Part shown: in pieces, positions 52,216-61,481 of the stretch | Numbering within the stretch: the first letter of the stretch is position 1 | How the letters are laid out: every line of letters starts with the position of its first letter | Assembly: GCA_040752025.1 (NCBI GenBank) | Contig: JBFMFR010000008.1 | Coordinates: forward strand, 62,001-126,000 | From: JBFMFR01 sp040752025 | GTDB lineage: Bacteria; Chloroflexota; Anaerolineae; Anaerolineales; UBA4823 | Reading direction: 5' to 3' | Length of the DNA: 64,000 bases | Translations under genes and position numbers: made by a program | The notes under the pieces: generated by a model | What the model was told of the DNA's origin: nothing | The model's database searches: none | Seen by the model: only the letters and a program-made list of their open reading frames with translations

Positions 52216-54141
52216 ATGCCCGCTGTGCCTGAATTCATCCTGCGCAAGCTGTTCGTGCAGGGCAGCCTGAAGACCGAGGGGGACGGCTTCTGCTTTGCTC
52301 TGAACAACACCTTCGCCCCGGCAACGGTCCGGGGTTTTCACCTCGAAGTGAACGGGCAGGCCGTACCGGCGGCCTGCTTGAGCCTGCAAGCCGGGGAGGG
52401 CGCGCCGCAGGCGGCGGAGGCGATCTCGCCCGAGCAGCCTTTCCCTTTCTCGGTGGGGGTGGAATACACAGTGCACGTGAGCGGCGTTTCAGCCGGCAAG
52501 GGCCGGCTGCGCCTGCAAGTGGACACAGTCGAGGCCGGCCCGCTGAGTTTCACCATCCAGGCCAGGGGCGCGCCGGCGCAGGCCGAAGGCCAGGGCGCGG
52601 GCGGCGTGCGGCGCTGGCTGCGGCGGGCCTTCCCGCCCGCGGCGCTCAAAGCCGAAGTGCTGCTGGATGCACAGGCAGTGATCGGCCCGGTGCACCCTTA
52701 CGTGTACGGGCATTTCATCGAGCACCTGGAGCGCTGCGTGTACGGCGGGGTGTGGAGCCAGGACGGCTCGCGCCTGCGCCCGGACACCCTGGCGCTGATC
52801 CAGGCGCTGCGCCCGCCGCTGGTGCGCTACCCGGGCGGCAACTTCGCCAGCGGCTACCATTGGGAGGACGGCATTGGCCCAAAGGAGCAGCGCCCGCCGC
52901 GCTTCGACCAGGCCTGGAACGCCCCGGAGAGCAACCAGGTGGGCACAGACGAGTTCATGGCCTTTTGCGCCAAGGTGGGCTGTGATCCTTTTCTGGTAGT
53001 CAACGATGGCTCCGGGACGCCGGAGGAAGCGGCGCGCTGGGTGGCATACTGTAACCAGCCAGCGCAAAGTGAGCAGGGACAGCGACGGGCGGCTAACGGG
53101 CAGGCTGCGCCGTACAACGTGCACCTGTGGGGGGTGGGCAACGAGGTGTGGGGTGAGTGGCAGATCGGGCACACCGGGCCGCAGGCTTACACCGCCCGCC
53201 TGCGACAGTTCGCCCAGGCCATGCGCCAGGCCGATCCAACCATCCGCATCGTGGCGGTGGGCAGCGGCGTGTTGAGCGACGCCCCGGACGACCCCGGGCG
53301 CATCTGGAACCGGGCCGTGCTGGAAGGGGCCGGTGACCTGATCGATGACCTGTCTTTTCACCTGTACCAGCCCGACCGGGAGGGCTGGCAGGAGCGCTAC
53401 GACCTGGAAGCGCTGCACCACAGCGTGTGCGCCGCGCCGCTGACCGTGGAAAGCATCGTTCGACGCATGGCGGCGCAGATCGCCACGCACGCCCCGGGAC
53501 GGCGGATTGGTGTGGCCTTCGACGAGTGGAACCTGTGGCTGCCGCCGCCCGCCGATGCGCAGTCGATGCACCAGGTGGTGTACACGCTGCGCGACGCGCT
53601 GTATGCGGCGGGCATGTTCAACGCCTTCCACCGGCAGTGCCAGGCGCTCTCGATGGCCAACCTGGCGCAACTGGTCAATGTACTGCCGCTGATCGTCACC
53701 GATGAGCGCAGCGCCTACGTTACGCCGCTCTATCACGCTTTCCGGCTGTACCAGCACATGCAGCCGCTGGCGCTGCGCCCGCAGGTGCAGGTAGCCGCCT
53801 TCGACAGCCCGGCGTTGGGCAACATCGACGCGCAAAGCGGGGTGCCCTACCTGGACGTGACCGCCACGCGCGACCAGGCCGGCCAACGGCTGGTGTTGGG
53901 GGTGGTCAACCGCCACCCGCAGCGGGCCGTGCGCGCCCGCTTGAGCTGGCGCGGCTTCGCAGGGCTGCGACCGGGCAAGGCCTGGCTGTTGAGCGCTACC
54001 GATCCGCTGGCGGCCAATTCATTCGCTGCGCCCCAAAGCGTGAACGTGCGGGAGGCGGCCGTTCCGCAGCTTTACGGGGATGGCTGGGAGTACGAGTTCC
54101 CGGCCTGCTCGGTGAGCGTGCAGGTTTTCGAGGCAGCCTGA
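52216..54141 (+). CDS. abfA: GH51 alpha-L-arabinofuranosidase with extra N-terminal domain
   Basis: The 641-residue enzyme releases terminal L-arabinofuranose from arabinan, arabinoxylan or their oligosaccharides. The GH51 catalytic part starts near residue 155 (HPYVYGHFIEHLERCVYGGV) and has the acid/base Glu310 (GVGNEVWGEW) and nucleophile Glu437 (VAFDEWNLWL). It lacks a signal peptide and is probably cytosolic. The first ~140 residues are a beta-rich domain (FILRKLFVQGSLKTEGDGF, PFSVGVEYTVHVSG) absent from normal ~500-residue GH51 proteins. I recognise it only as resembling small stand-alone proteins. Weak AGGA precedes the ATG. Confidence 0.93.
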   Translation: MPAVPEFILRKLFVQGSLKTEGDGFCFALNNTFAPATVRGFHLEVNGQAVPAACLSLQAGEGAPQAAEAISPEQPFPFSVGVEYTVHVSGVSAGKGRLRLQVDTVEAGPLSFTIQARGAPAQAEGQGAGGVRRWLRRAFPPAALKAEVLLDAQAVIGPVHPYVYGHFIEHLERCVYGGVWSQDGSRLRPDTLALIQALRPPLVRYPGGNFASGYHWEDGIGPKEQRPPRFDQAWNAPESNQVGTDEFMAFCAKVGCDPFLVVNDGSGTPEEAARWVAYCNQPAQSEQGQRRAANGQAAPYNVHLWGVGNEVWGEWQIGHTGPQAYTARLRQFAQAMRQADPTIRIVAVGSGVLSDAPDDPGRIWNRAVLEGAGDLIDDLSFHLYQPDREGWQERYDLEALHHSVCAAPLTVESIVRRMAAQIATHAPGRRIGVAFDEWNLWLPPPADAQSMHQVVYTLRDALYAAGMFNAFHRQCQALSMANLAQLVNVLPLIVTDERSAYVTPLYHAFRLYQHMQPLALRPQVQVAAFDSPALGNIDAQSGVPYLDVTATRDQAGQRLVLGVVNRHPQRAVRARLSWRGFAGLRPGKAWLLSATDPLAANSFAAPQSVNVREAAVPQLYGDGWEYEFPACSVSVQVFEAA

Positions 54142-54147
54142 GGTTTT

Positions 54148-54170
54148 GTTCCCACGCAGAGCGTGGGAAC
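54148..54170. repeat. REP-like palindrome
   Basis: GTTCCCACGC, loop AGA, GCGTGGGAAC: a perfect 10-bp stem six bases after the GH51 stop. This motif family is seen as a dispersed palindromic repeat in many bacteria. There is no T-run, so it is not a typical terminator. Confidence 0.65.
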
Positions 54171-54325
54171 GAGGAAAGGAAAGGGAAAGGGACGGCTGGT
54201 TGGCGAAAGGAGGTGGTGTTCTCAGGTTATCCGATGAAATCTGCTGCTTGAGGCTGGCAGGAGGGCGAACCTCGGGCGGCAGCCGCACTTGCTTTGAATT
54301 GAAGTACGAATGATGGAGGCAAAAA

Positions 54326-55693
54326 ATGAGTGGGATGATTGGCAGGACCAGGGCCAGCGTAGAGCTACGCGAGACGCCCGCACCCAACGGGGCCATCATC
54401 GAAGCGCTTGGTGCAGATACTGCTGTAGAACTTATCGAAGAAAGCCAGGATTGGCTGCTGATCCAACCCGTGGAGGTCAGCAGGGCGATTGCAGGCTACG
54501 TGCCGCGCCTGGCAGTGGCGCTGGCGCCTGTGGACCTGGGCGTTTTTCCGCTGATCGAATTCCCCAGCGCGCCCGAGATACCGGTGCCGGCCGCGCCGCG
54601 CTTGCTCAAGGCGCAGACGCTGGCGGACTGGCTGGACGCGGGGGAAACCACCCTGGCGTGGCTGCCCGAGAACCTGTGGCAGGAATTGGAGCCAGCGCAG
54701 CAGCAGGCAGCCGCCGATGCCCTGCGCGCTGCTGTGCAAGCGCGCCAGGCGGAATGGGATGCCTGGTGGGGGGAAGTACAGGCCAACGCCCGCCAGGCCG
54801 AAGCCACCCTGGATGAATGGCTGGTGATCCTGGAAGGCGGGCGCAGCATGTGGTCGGTGCGCCCCGAGAAGATTTACACCCAGGCCTCCACCACTGGAGG
54901 GTCTGAGGGCTGGCTCGGGAGCAGTGATCTCTTGCTGTGGAGCGGGCACATCCAGTGCAACGAAGCTGAGGACAAGTATAAAACCTGGTATCAGGTAAGT
55001 CTGTACAAATTCCGCCGGGAGCTGCGCGGCTGGTATAAGGGGGCTTTGCTGGAGGAGTTCATTTTCCCCAGCCAGGAGAACGACCCGGCCATCAGCAAAA
55101 ACGCCGAGACGGTTTTCGATCTTTCGCAGCCCATCCTGCGCATCCCGCAGGACCAGGAGATCGCCGATGCCCGGGCGAGCCGCTCGGCAGCGCAGTATCT
55201 GGATATGTTCCGCGTGATCGGTAAGCACAGGATCCATTACAACCTGTGTGGTGAGTTTTGCGTTGCCACCCTGGCGGGAGTGGATATGATCCCGCTGCTC
55301 ACCCGCTGGAAGGAAGATTCTGCGCGGGCCAAGCGCATCATTGAGAATAATGAGTGCACCGGGGCTGGGGATCTAAAAACGATCCTGAATCTTTTCAACC
55401 AGGAAAGTGAGTATATGCAATATTCGGCCAGCGTGGCGCCAGTCTCGCCGCGCTGGTTGAAAGAACAACTGAGCCAGGGCCGGAGGGCGATCGTGGGTGT
55501 GGGCATTACCCGGCGCGGCAAGGTGTCTCCCGATGGCAAGATCCGCCACTGGGTGGTGCTGGAGGATGTCCTGCCGGTGGGGCGCGGCGGCTGGGTGCGC
55601 CTGTATAACCCGTTCATGAACCAGGATGAAGTCTACACATATGATGATTTCCTGGGTTCCGTCGGGCAGTTTGGAGCTGGCCTGTGGGTGTGA
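54326..55693 (+). CDS. SH3-like plus C39-like cysteine peptidase-fold protein
   Basis: The 455-residue protein has an N-terminal SH3-like domain (about 1-72: RASVELRETPAPNGAII, IAGYVPRLAV), a long helical spacer, and a papain/C39-like C-terminal domain. The latter has Cys308 (YNLCGEFCVATLAG), His408 (IRHWVVLEDV) and a following YNPF Asn, a plausible Cys-His-Asn triad. No signal peptide is visible, so the site of action is unclear. GGAGG upstream sets the ATG at 54326. It precedes a secreted CARDB protein by 117 bases on the same strand. Confidence 0.72.
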   Translation: MSGMIGRTRASVELRETPAPNGAIIEALGADTAVELIEESQDWLLIQPVEVSRAIAGYVPRLAVALAPVDLGVFPLIEFPSAPEIPVPAAPRLLKAQTLADWLDAGETTLAWLPENLWQELEPAQQQAAADALRAAVQARQAEWDAWWGEVQANARQAEATLDEWLVILEGGRSMWSVRPEKIYTQASTTGGSEGWLGSSDLLLWSGHIQCNEAEDKYKTWYQVSLYKFRRELRGWYKGALLEEFIFPSQENDPAISKNAETVFDLSQPILRIPQDQEIADARASRSAAQYLDMFRVIGKHRIHYNLCGEFCVATLAGVDMIPLLTRWKEDSARAKRIIENNECTGAGDLKTILNLFNQESEYMQYSASVAPVSPRWLKEQLSQGRRAIVGVGITRRGKVSPDGKIRHWVVLEDVLPVGRGGWVRLYNPFMNQDEVYTYDDFLGSVGQFGAGLWV

Positions 55694-55810
55694 GCTACCA
55701 GTTTACGTGAGACGGGCTTTGGAAAGGAGATTGAAAACTTCAGAGGATGTGGGGTTGGACGCCCCTGTGGATTTCGGCTTCGAGCCAGGCAGCTTTTTAA
55801 GGAGGAAACC

Positions 55811-56614
55811 ATGAAAAAAACTAAAGGTTATCGTTGGGTGGCGATGCTGGTCATCGTGGCCCTGTTCAGCGCGGCGTTCCTGTGTGGGCGGGGGACGGGG
55901 GTGCAGCCGGGCGTGCTTTCACCCACGGATGTGCCGGCAGGGCCGGTGGATACGCCGGATCTGGGGGGCGGTGGTGGCGGCGAGAAAGTCCGGCCCGATT
56001 TGCAGGTAGCCAATACTACGGTGGAAAACACCGGAGCGCAGCGGGAGGTGCGGGTGACGGTGGTGGTGCGCAACCGCAATGCGGGGACGGTTGGCTCGGA
56101 TTTCACCGTGGTGTGGTTCCCGCATGAGAAGACCGATGTGGTTGGGTGTAGCTGGGATATTTCTGCCGCACAGGTTAACCAGGGGCCGGTGACGGTGAAC
56201 TGCCGCTACACTTACGACAAGAGTGGCGAGATGCACTGGCGCGTGTTGGTGGATACCGAAGACGAAGTCGGCGAAGCCGATGAAACCAACAACGAGCGCA
56301 ACGGTGTGGTACAGATCGGTGGCGGCGGTGGGCAGGTACAACTCATTCCGCCGACGAACTGCAAGTGGAAGCTGGCTTCAGTGCCGCGCAACATCATCCT
56401 GACCTGGGATTACAACGGCCCCGGGAACATCGATGGTTTCATCATCTATATGGGGACGACCAGCATGGTCAAGCGGGTGGGCCCGGGCGCACGGGATTAT
56501 ATGGTCATGGATCTGGACCTGGACGTGCAGTACCATTTCGACGTGCGCACATTCGTAGGCAACCAGGAAACGCAGGTGGACGCTTGCAGCGTGGATGCTA
56601 CCACCGGGCATTGA
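55811..56614 (+). CDS. Secreted CARDB/fibronectin-like protein
   Basis: The 267-residue protein has a signal sequence (VAMLVIVALFSAAFLCGRG, possible lipobox-like Cys) and a Gly-rich linker. A CARDB-type adhesion domain follows (about 62-165: RPDLQVANTTVENTG, VGEADETNNERNGVVQI). A fibronectin-like C-terminal domain (CKWKLASVPRNIILTWDYNG) ends the protein. Such proteins sit on the surface and mediate binding or scaffolding. AAGGAGG sets the ATG. A hairpin ends the unit at 56644. Confidence 0.78.
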   Translation: MKKTKGYRWVAMLVIVALFSAAFLCGRGTGVQPGVLSPTDVPAGPVDTPDLGGGGGGEKVRPDLQVANTTVENTGAQREVRVTVVVRNRNAGTVGSDFTVVWFPHEKTDVVGCSWDISAAQVNQGPVTVNCRYTYDKSGEMHWRVLVDTEDEVGEADETNNERNGVVQIGGGGGQVQLIPPTNCKWKLASVPRNIILTWDYNGPGNIDGFIIYMGTTSMVKRVGPGARDYMVMDLDLDVQYHFDVRTFVGNQETQVDACSVDATTGH

Positions 56615-56643
56615 GCGGCTCTGCCGTTTTCCACAATCGTTGA

Positions 56644-56669
56644 GGAGCGCCCGGCTTGCCGGGCGCTCC
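56644..56669 (+). terminator. Terminator-like hairpin after CARDB gene
   Basis: GGAGCGCCCGGC, TT, GCCGGGCGCTCC: a perfect 12-bp stem 30 bases after the stop. The following sequence (GCTCTGTTCT) is only moderately T-rich. Confidence 0.65.
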
Positions 56670-56765
56670 GCTCTGTTCTGGTGAACAGTTTATCAGGTAT
56701 AATGTGTCCTTGCCGGGTTATCTCTTGCCTCGGCAGGATCTGGCAAACCAGCAAGGAGGGTCATT

Positions 56766-58889
56766 GTGCAACGAAGGCAAACATCCCTTCGCATCGAAAT
56801 CCTGATCACCATAATGGGTGTATTGGGCGCGCTGATTTTTTTTGCTTTCTACGACCAGGCTTTTCCTTCGGCGGCGCTTAAACTGGAGCTTTCGCGCGAT
56901 CAAATCATGCACCGCGCCCAGGATATCGTCCGCGGTTATGGCCTGGCTTTGGATGGTTATAAATTCGCCCTGACGTTCCAATATGATTGGGGCAGCCTGA
57001 TCTACTTGCAGCGCACCCTGGGCATTCCTGAGATGAACCGCCGCATCCAGGAGGATGGGCTGCCTGTATGGAACTGGCAGGCGCGCTGGTTCCGCCCGAT
57101 GCAGCTTGAAGAATATGGGATGAGCTTATCACCAGGTGGGAAGGTGATGGCTTTCAGCCACAGGCTGGAAGAAGATGGACAGGGGGCGGCGTTGGATGAG
57201 GATCAGGCGCAGGCAATCGTAGAGCAATACCTGGTAGAAACACACGGCTGGGACCTGGACGATTGGGAAATGGTGTCCTCCTCGAGTGAAGAGAAAACCA
57301 GCGGACGCGTAGATTACCGCTTTGCCTGGAATCGCCGGGATTTCGAAATCGGCAAGAGCGAGCTGCGCCTGTCGGTGAGCCTGTATGGGGACCAGGTGGA
57401 TGGTTACAGCTATTATTTGAAAACCCCGGAGGATTTCTGGCGAGAGTTTTCCGAGCAAAACAACCGGGCAGGATTCATCAATAGTCTCAGTTACATGCTT
57501 GGCGTGTGGGGCTTTACAGGAGTCGCCCTGGCAGCCTTGATCCTGAGCCTGATCAAGCACGCCTGGCCGCGTAAAACACTGCTTCTGATCCCGCTGGTAG
57601 CTGGATCGCTCAGCTTGCTCGCCAACCTGAACGAATTGACGCTCTACCCGGCTTACTATGCCACCACGCAGGAGTACAACGCCTACTGGGTCGGCATCCT
57701 CATCTCCTTTGTGATTTCGGCTGCGAGCGTGGCGGGTGCGGTTTATTTATTATGGGTCGGAGGAGAGCAGGTCGGTAAGCTGGCCTGGCCGCGCCAGAAT
57801 AAGATTCTCTCCGTGGGCGGCGACCGCTGGATGAACCTGGCGCGCTCAACCTGGCGCGGCTTGATGCTGGGGGGCATGGCTGGGGGGTACGTGGTGATCT
57901 TCTACCTGATCGTGAAGCGCTGTCTGGGAGGCTGGTCGCCAGCAGACGTGAGCTACACAGACCTGTATGCCACGCCGTTCCCCTTCCTGGCGCCGATCTT
58001 GAGAGGCTTGCTGCCCGGCATCCAGGAAGAAATCCTGTTCCGCCTGGTAGGCGTCGGGCTGATCCTGGGCCTGACACGCCGGCGCTGGCTGGCCTTGCTG
58101 GCGCCGGGGGCGCTGTGGGCCTTTGCCCACCTGTCCTATGTGCGCGATCCGTATTACTTGCGCGGCATCGAACTGTTGATCCCGGCGGTCTTCCTGTACG
58201 GCCTGTTTTTCCTGCGTTTCGACCTGACGACAACTATCGTCGGGCACATGACTTACAACGCCATTTTGGGAGCCTTGCCCATGCTGCGCTCTGGCGAGCC
58301 GTACTATGTTTTTTCGGGTGTTGTCGTGTTGTGCTTCTTGCTGGCGCCCATGCTGCCTGGATTGGCGCGCAGCCTACGGCGGCGCTGGCGCGGTGAAAGC
58401 CTGGTAGAGCCGCAGGTGAAACCGGCCGGGGAGGATGACCTGCCTGGCCTGGAGACTCTACCGGAGCACGATCAGGAATGGGGGATGCTGCTGCACGATC
58501 CCCAGGCGAGCATCTATTGTCTGAAGCTGGACGGGCAGGTGATCGGCGCGGCCCTGGGCCGCCTGGCTGGTGTGCACGGCATGCTCGACTGGGTGTACGT
58601 GGCGCCGGAGTGGCGCGATCGCTATTGGGGCAGCCTGCTGGCCGAGGCGGTCTGCGCCGACCTGGAAGGCAGGGGCGCTGAGATCGTCGAGACGGTCGCC
58701 CCGGCGGACCATCGCTTGGCGCTGGCGTTCCTGGTCAGCCAGGGTTGGCGTTTCGAGACTCTGGTTTTGCGGCGCAGGGCGCTGCCCGGCCTGCCGGAAC
58801 TGGGTCGAATGCTGCGGGTAGGCCTTTCCTGGATGAGGCGGCCGGCTGCCAGGGAGCAGAGCGAGCCGGAGGCAGTTGAAAATAAATAA
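56766..58889 (+). CDS. CPBP-type intramembrane protease fused to GNAT domain
   Basis: The 707-residue protein has an N-terminal membrane anchor (about 10-28), an extracytoplasmic domain (to about 235), then seven to eight membrane helices with the CPBP (Abi/CAAX-like) motifs EExxxR at Glu421-Glu422-Arg426 (GIQEEILFRL), FxxxH with His455 and HxxxN with His494/Asn498. The C-terminal ~150 residues (about 555-700) form a GNAT fold (LDWVYVAPEWRDRYWGSLLA). GTG at 56766 follows AAGGAGGG. A TATAAT at 56698-56703 may be its promoter. The fusion is unusual; target unknown. Confidence 0.87.
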   Translation: MQRRQTSLRIEILITIMGVLGALIFFAFYDQAFPSAALKLELSRDQIMHRAQDIVRGYGLALDGYKFALTFQYDWGSLIYLQRTLGIPEMNRRIQEDGLPVWNWQARWFRPMQLEEYGMSLSPGGKVMAFSHRLEEDGQGAALDEDQAQAIVEQYLVETHGWDLDDWEMVSSSSEEKTSGRVDYRFAWNRRDFEIGKSELRLSVSLYGDQVDGYSYYLKTPEDFWREFSEQNNRAGFINSLSYMLGVWGFTGVALAALILSLIKHAWPRKTLLLIPLVAGSLSLLANLNELTLYPAYYATTQEYNAYWVGILISFVISAASVAGAVYLLWVGGEQVGKLAWPRQNKILSVGGDRWMNLARSTWRGLMLGGMAGGYVVIFYLIVKRCLGGWSPADVSYTDLYATPFPFLAPILRGLLPGIQEEILFRLVGVGLILGLTRRRWLALLAPGALWAFAHLSYVRDPYYLRGIELLIPAVFLYGLFFLRFDLTTTIVGHMTYNAILGALPMLRSGEPYYVFSGVVVLCFLLAPMLPGLARSLRRRWRGESLVEPQVKPAGEDDLPGLETLPEHDQEWGMLLHDPQASIYCLKLDGQVIGAALGRLAGVHGMLDWVYVAPEWRDRYWGSLLAEAVCADLEGRGAEIVETVAPADHRLALAFLVSQGWRFETLVLRRRALPGLPELGRMLRVGLSWMRRPAAREQSEPEAVENK

Positions 58890-58899
58890 GGAGGATGCC

Positions 58900-59334
58900 A
58901 TGCTACACGACCCCGAAGTGCATGCGTTTTTGCTGCGCCATTTGCAGGCGATCATGTCCAACAACCTCGAAACCTACCACGCTACCACGGCTGAGGACCT
59001 GACGCTGTACGAATGGTACGTTACGCCGCACCGTCTGGACGGCCTGCCCTTCCACGATTTTATGATAACGGAGGGCGCTCGCAGCGGCACTTCCCTGGGC
59101 GTGGGTGGGGCCCAGGTCAATACGCGCTTCGACCTGTCAAACTTGAACATCCAGCGTTACGGCGATACGGCGATTGCCTGCTATACTTTGCTGATCAGCA
59201 CGGGCACGCTGGACGGGGTGGAGGTAATTGCCCACAACGAGAGCCGGGTGATGGTGAAGCTGGATGGAGCCTGGAAAGTGGTGCACGCCCACAAGTCGCC
59301 GGCCTGGCCGGCGCCACGCCAGCAGCCGCACTGA
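58900..59334 (+). CDS. NTF2-like/SnoaL-like protein
   Basis: The 144-residue protein resembles the NTF2 fold of the CaMKII-association type: an N-terminal helix (EVHAFLLRHLQAIMSNNLETY), then strands LTLYEWYVTP, DTAIACYTLLIST and VMVKLDGAWKVVHAHKS. Such proteins bind small ligands or partner proteins. AAGGAGGATG precedes the ATG at 58900, 10 bases after the protease stop, so the two are likely co-transcribed. Confidence 0.75.
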   Translation: MLHDPEVHAFLLRHLQAIMSNNLETYHATTAEDLTLYEWYVTPHRLDGLPFHDFMITEGARSGTSLGVGGAQVNTRFDLSNLNIQRYGDTAIACYTLLISTGTLDGVEVIAHNESRVMVKLDGAWKVVHAHKSPAWPAPRQQPH

Positions 59335-59349
59335 AGTCCGCGCTACTGT

Positions 59350-60060
59350 TTAGAACATCAGGCGCACGCCCATCACCACCAGCAGCGCCAGCACCAGTTT
59401 GCGAAAACGCTGGGGGTCCAGATAGCGGTCCATGCGGGTGCCGGCCCACAGGCCCAGGCCCAGGGCAGGTAAAGCCCACAGGTAGTGCTGCCAGACGGCG
59501 GGGGTGATGTTGTGCAGCAGGGCGTGGTTGGCAACTACGAAGAGGCTGTTGATCAGGAAAAAGCCCTGCAGGTTGCTCTTGAACTCGGCAGGCGGCCAGC
59601 CGCGGCAGTTGCCGTAGATGATCACGGGTGGGCCGGAGGTGTTGTAGGCTCCGCCGATCACGCCTGCCAGCAGGCCGACGGCGTAAGCCCAGATGGGATG
59701 GCGCAGTTGCGGCAGGCGGATTTCCAGCAAGGCGTATAGAGCGTAGGCGCTGATCACGGCGCCCAGCACGGCCAGGAAAATGCGCTCGTCCACGCCGCGC
59801 AAAGCCCACGCTCCCAGGGGGATGCCGAAGGCCGAAGTCAGGGCGATGGGCCACACGGCGCGCAGGTTCAGGTCAGCGTGATAGCGCCACAGCAGGAAGC
59901 ATTCCAGAGTCAGGGCCACCACCGCCACCAGCGGCGTGGCGGTGTGGATGCCTACCAGGCCTGGCAGGAAGGCCATGCTGATCAAGGCGACCCCGAACCC
60001 CGATAGGCTCTGCGTGAAGGCGGCGAAGAAGATAACGATAACCGGGAGCAGGTATTGCAA
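59350..60060 (-). CDS. TauE/SafE-family sulfite/anion permease
   Basis: The 236-residue membrane protein has about eight helices with the TauE/SafE features AAFTQSLSGFGVALISMAFL near the N-terminus and GVIGGAYNTSGPPVIIYGNC in the middle. Members export sulfite, sulfoacetate or related organosulfur anions. The substrate here is not defined. The start is ATG at 60060, 21 bases after the MFS stop, on the same strand. Confidence 0.85.
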   Translation of the reverse strand: MQYLLPVIVIFFAAFTQSLSGFGVALISMAFLPGLVGIHTATPLVAVVALTLECFLLWRYHADLNLRAVWPIALTSAFGIPLGAWALRGVDERIFLAVLGAVISAYALYALLEIRLPQLRHPIWAYAVGLLAGVIGGAYNTSGPPVIIYGNCRGWPPAEFKSNLQGFFLINSLFVVANHALLHNITPAVWQHYLWALPALGLGLWAGTRMDRYLDPQRFRKLVLALLVVMGVRLMF

Positions 60061-60081
60061 GGCGATTCCGTAGGAATGTGC

Positions 60082-61332
60082 TCAGGAGCGCCTGGTTTGG
60101 GCCTGGGCGCGCGGCATCCAGAAAGCCATCAGCAGGGCCGCCAGCAGCGCCAGGACAGCGGCAAACAGGAACGGGGCGCGCGGCCCAAAGCCAGACCAGG
60201 TTCCCACACCCTGCCAGAGCAGGCCGGCGATGAGCGAGGCAGGGAAGTCCAGCAGGCCCAGAACGGCGTTATAGGTGCCGTAAGCGGTGCCGCGCAGCGC
60301 CTCGGGGACCAGGTCGGCGACCATGGCTTTGGCGGTGCCGTAGGCCAGGGCATAGTAGAAACCGTACAGTATGTACAAGACCCACACGTGCCAGCCGGCC
60401 TGCGCCAGGCCGAAGCCCAGGTAGATGACAGCATACACCACCCAGCCGCCGATGATCATCGTGCGCCGGCCGACGCGGTCGGAGAGCGCCCCGGCTGGGG
60501 TGGAAAACAAGGCGTAAATGAAGTTGAAGACCACCAACATGCTGAGGATGGCGATCACGTTCAGGCCGCGCTCCTGGGCGCGCAGCACCAGGAAAGCGTC
60601 CGAGGAATTGCCCAGGTCGAACAGGCCGACGATGAGCATGAAGACCATGAAGGGCCGCCCTAAAGCGCGGAAGGCGAATTTGGGCATCTGGCGCTGGCCG
60701 GTAACGGACACTTCCTGGGCCCCCAGGGCCAGGGCCAGCACAGCCAGCACGGCCGGAACCAGGCTGAGCAGCACTACGGTGCGGAAGGTGTCGGCGCCCA
60801 GGGCCACGGCGCTGGATTGCGCCAGCCAGACCGCTCCCAGGGCGATCAGCAGGCCGAGCATAGCGCCAGCCGTGTCGGCGGCGCGATGGAAGCCGAAGGC
60901 CAGGCCGCGCTGCTGTTCATCAACCGAGTCGGCCACCAGGGCGTCGCGCGGGGCGGTGCGGATGCCTTTGCCGACCCGGTCAACCCAACGCACCGCTGCC
61001 ACCAGCCCCCAGGTGTTGGCAAAATAGAAGAAAGGCTTGGCCAGCATAGAGAGGCCGTAGCCGACAACCGCCAACCACTTGCGCGCCCGCAGGCGGTCGG
61101 AGAACCAGCCCGAGAAAAGCTTGAGCAAGCTGGCGGTCGACTCTGCCAGGCCTTCGATGAAGCCGATCACGTTGGTCTTGACGCCCAGTACGTTGGCCAG
61201 GAACAGCGGCAGCAGGTTGATGACCATTTCACTGGAGATGTCCATGAAGAAGCTGGTCAGGCTGACCGCCCAGACGTTGCGCGGCAGGCTGCCCAGTGTG
61301 GACTTGTTATTGGCTTTTTCGGTATCGGTCAT
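60082..61332 (-). CDS. MFS transporter
   Basis: The protein has about 416 residues and twelve helices. Loop motifs are SGWFSDRLRARKWLAVVGYG in the first half and GALSDRVGRRTMIIGG in the second. RVGKGIRTAPRDALVADSV is typical of a group of uncharacterised MFS carriers. The ATG at 61332 is favoured; an upstream in-frame region to 61494 has atypical sequence and overlaps the divergent channel gene. Substrate unknown. Confidence 0.85.
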   Translation of the reverse strand: MTDTEKANNKSTLGSLPRNVWAVSLTSFFMDISSEMVINLLPLFLANVLGVKTNVIGFIEGLAESTASLLKLFSGWFSDRLRARKWLAVVGYGLSMLAKPFFYFANTWGLVAAVRWVDRVGKGIRTAPRDALVADSVDEQQRGLAFGFHRAADTAGAMLGLLIALGAVWLAQSSAVALGADTFRTVVLLSLVPAVLAVLALALGAQEVSVTGQRQMPKFAFRALGRPFMVFMLIVGLFDLGNSSDAFLVLRAQERGLNVIAILSMLVVFNFIYALFSTPAGALSDRVGRRTMIIGGWVVYAVIYLGFGLAQAGWHVWVLYILYGFYYALAYGTAKAMVADLVPEALRGTAYGTYNAVLGLLDFPASLIAGLLWQGVGTWSGFGPRAPFLFAAVLALLAALLMAFWMPRAQAQTRRS

Positions 61333-61481
61333 GGGTGTGAGTCCAGAGTATATGGATGTGTAAGTAAGGAGTATACCGCGCTTGGGGCAGTTGTGCGTAG
61401 AGAAGAAGCTTGAAGCCGTGGGAGGCGGCTGGATTCGGGTAAAATAATATCCAGACGTCATTTCATTTCGGAGGCTGAACG

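Noticed and set aside
52489..53916. Open minus-strand frame of 475 codons opposite GH51
   Set aside because: It is the antisense shadow of the arabinofuranosidase, with biased composition and no motif.
55626..55814. Short plus-strand frame between peptidase and CARDB genes
   Set aside because: It overlaps the end of the peptidase gene out of frame and has no ribosome-binding site.
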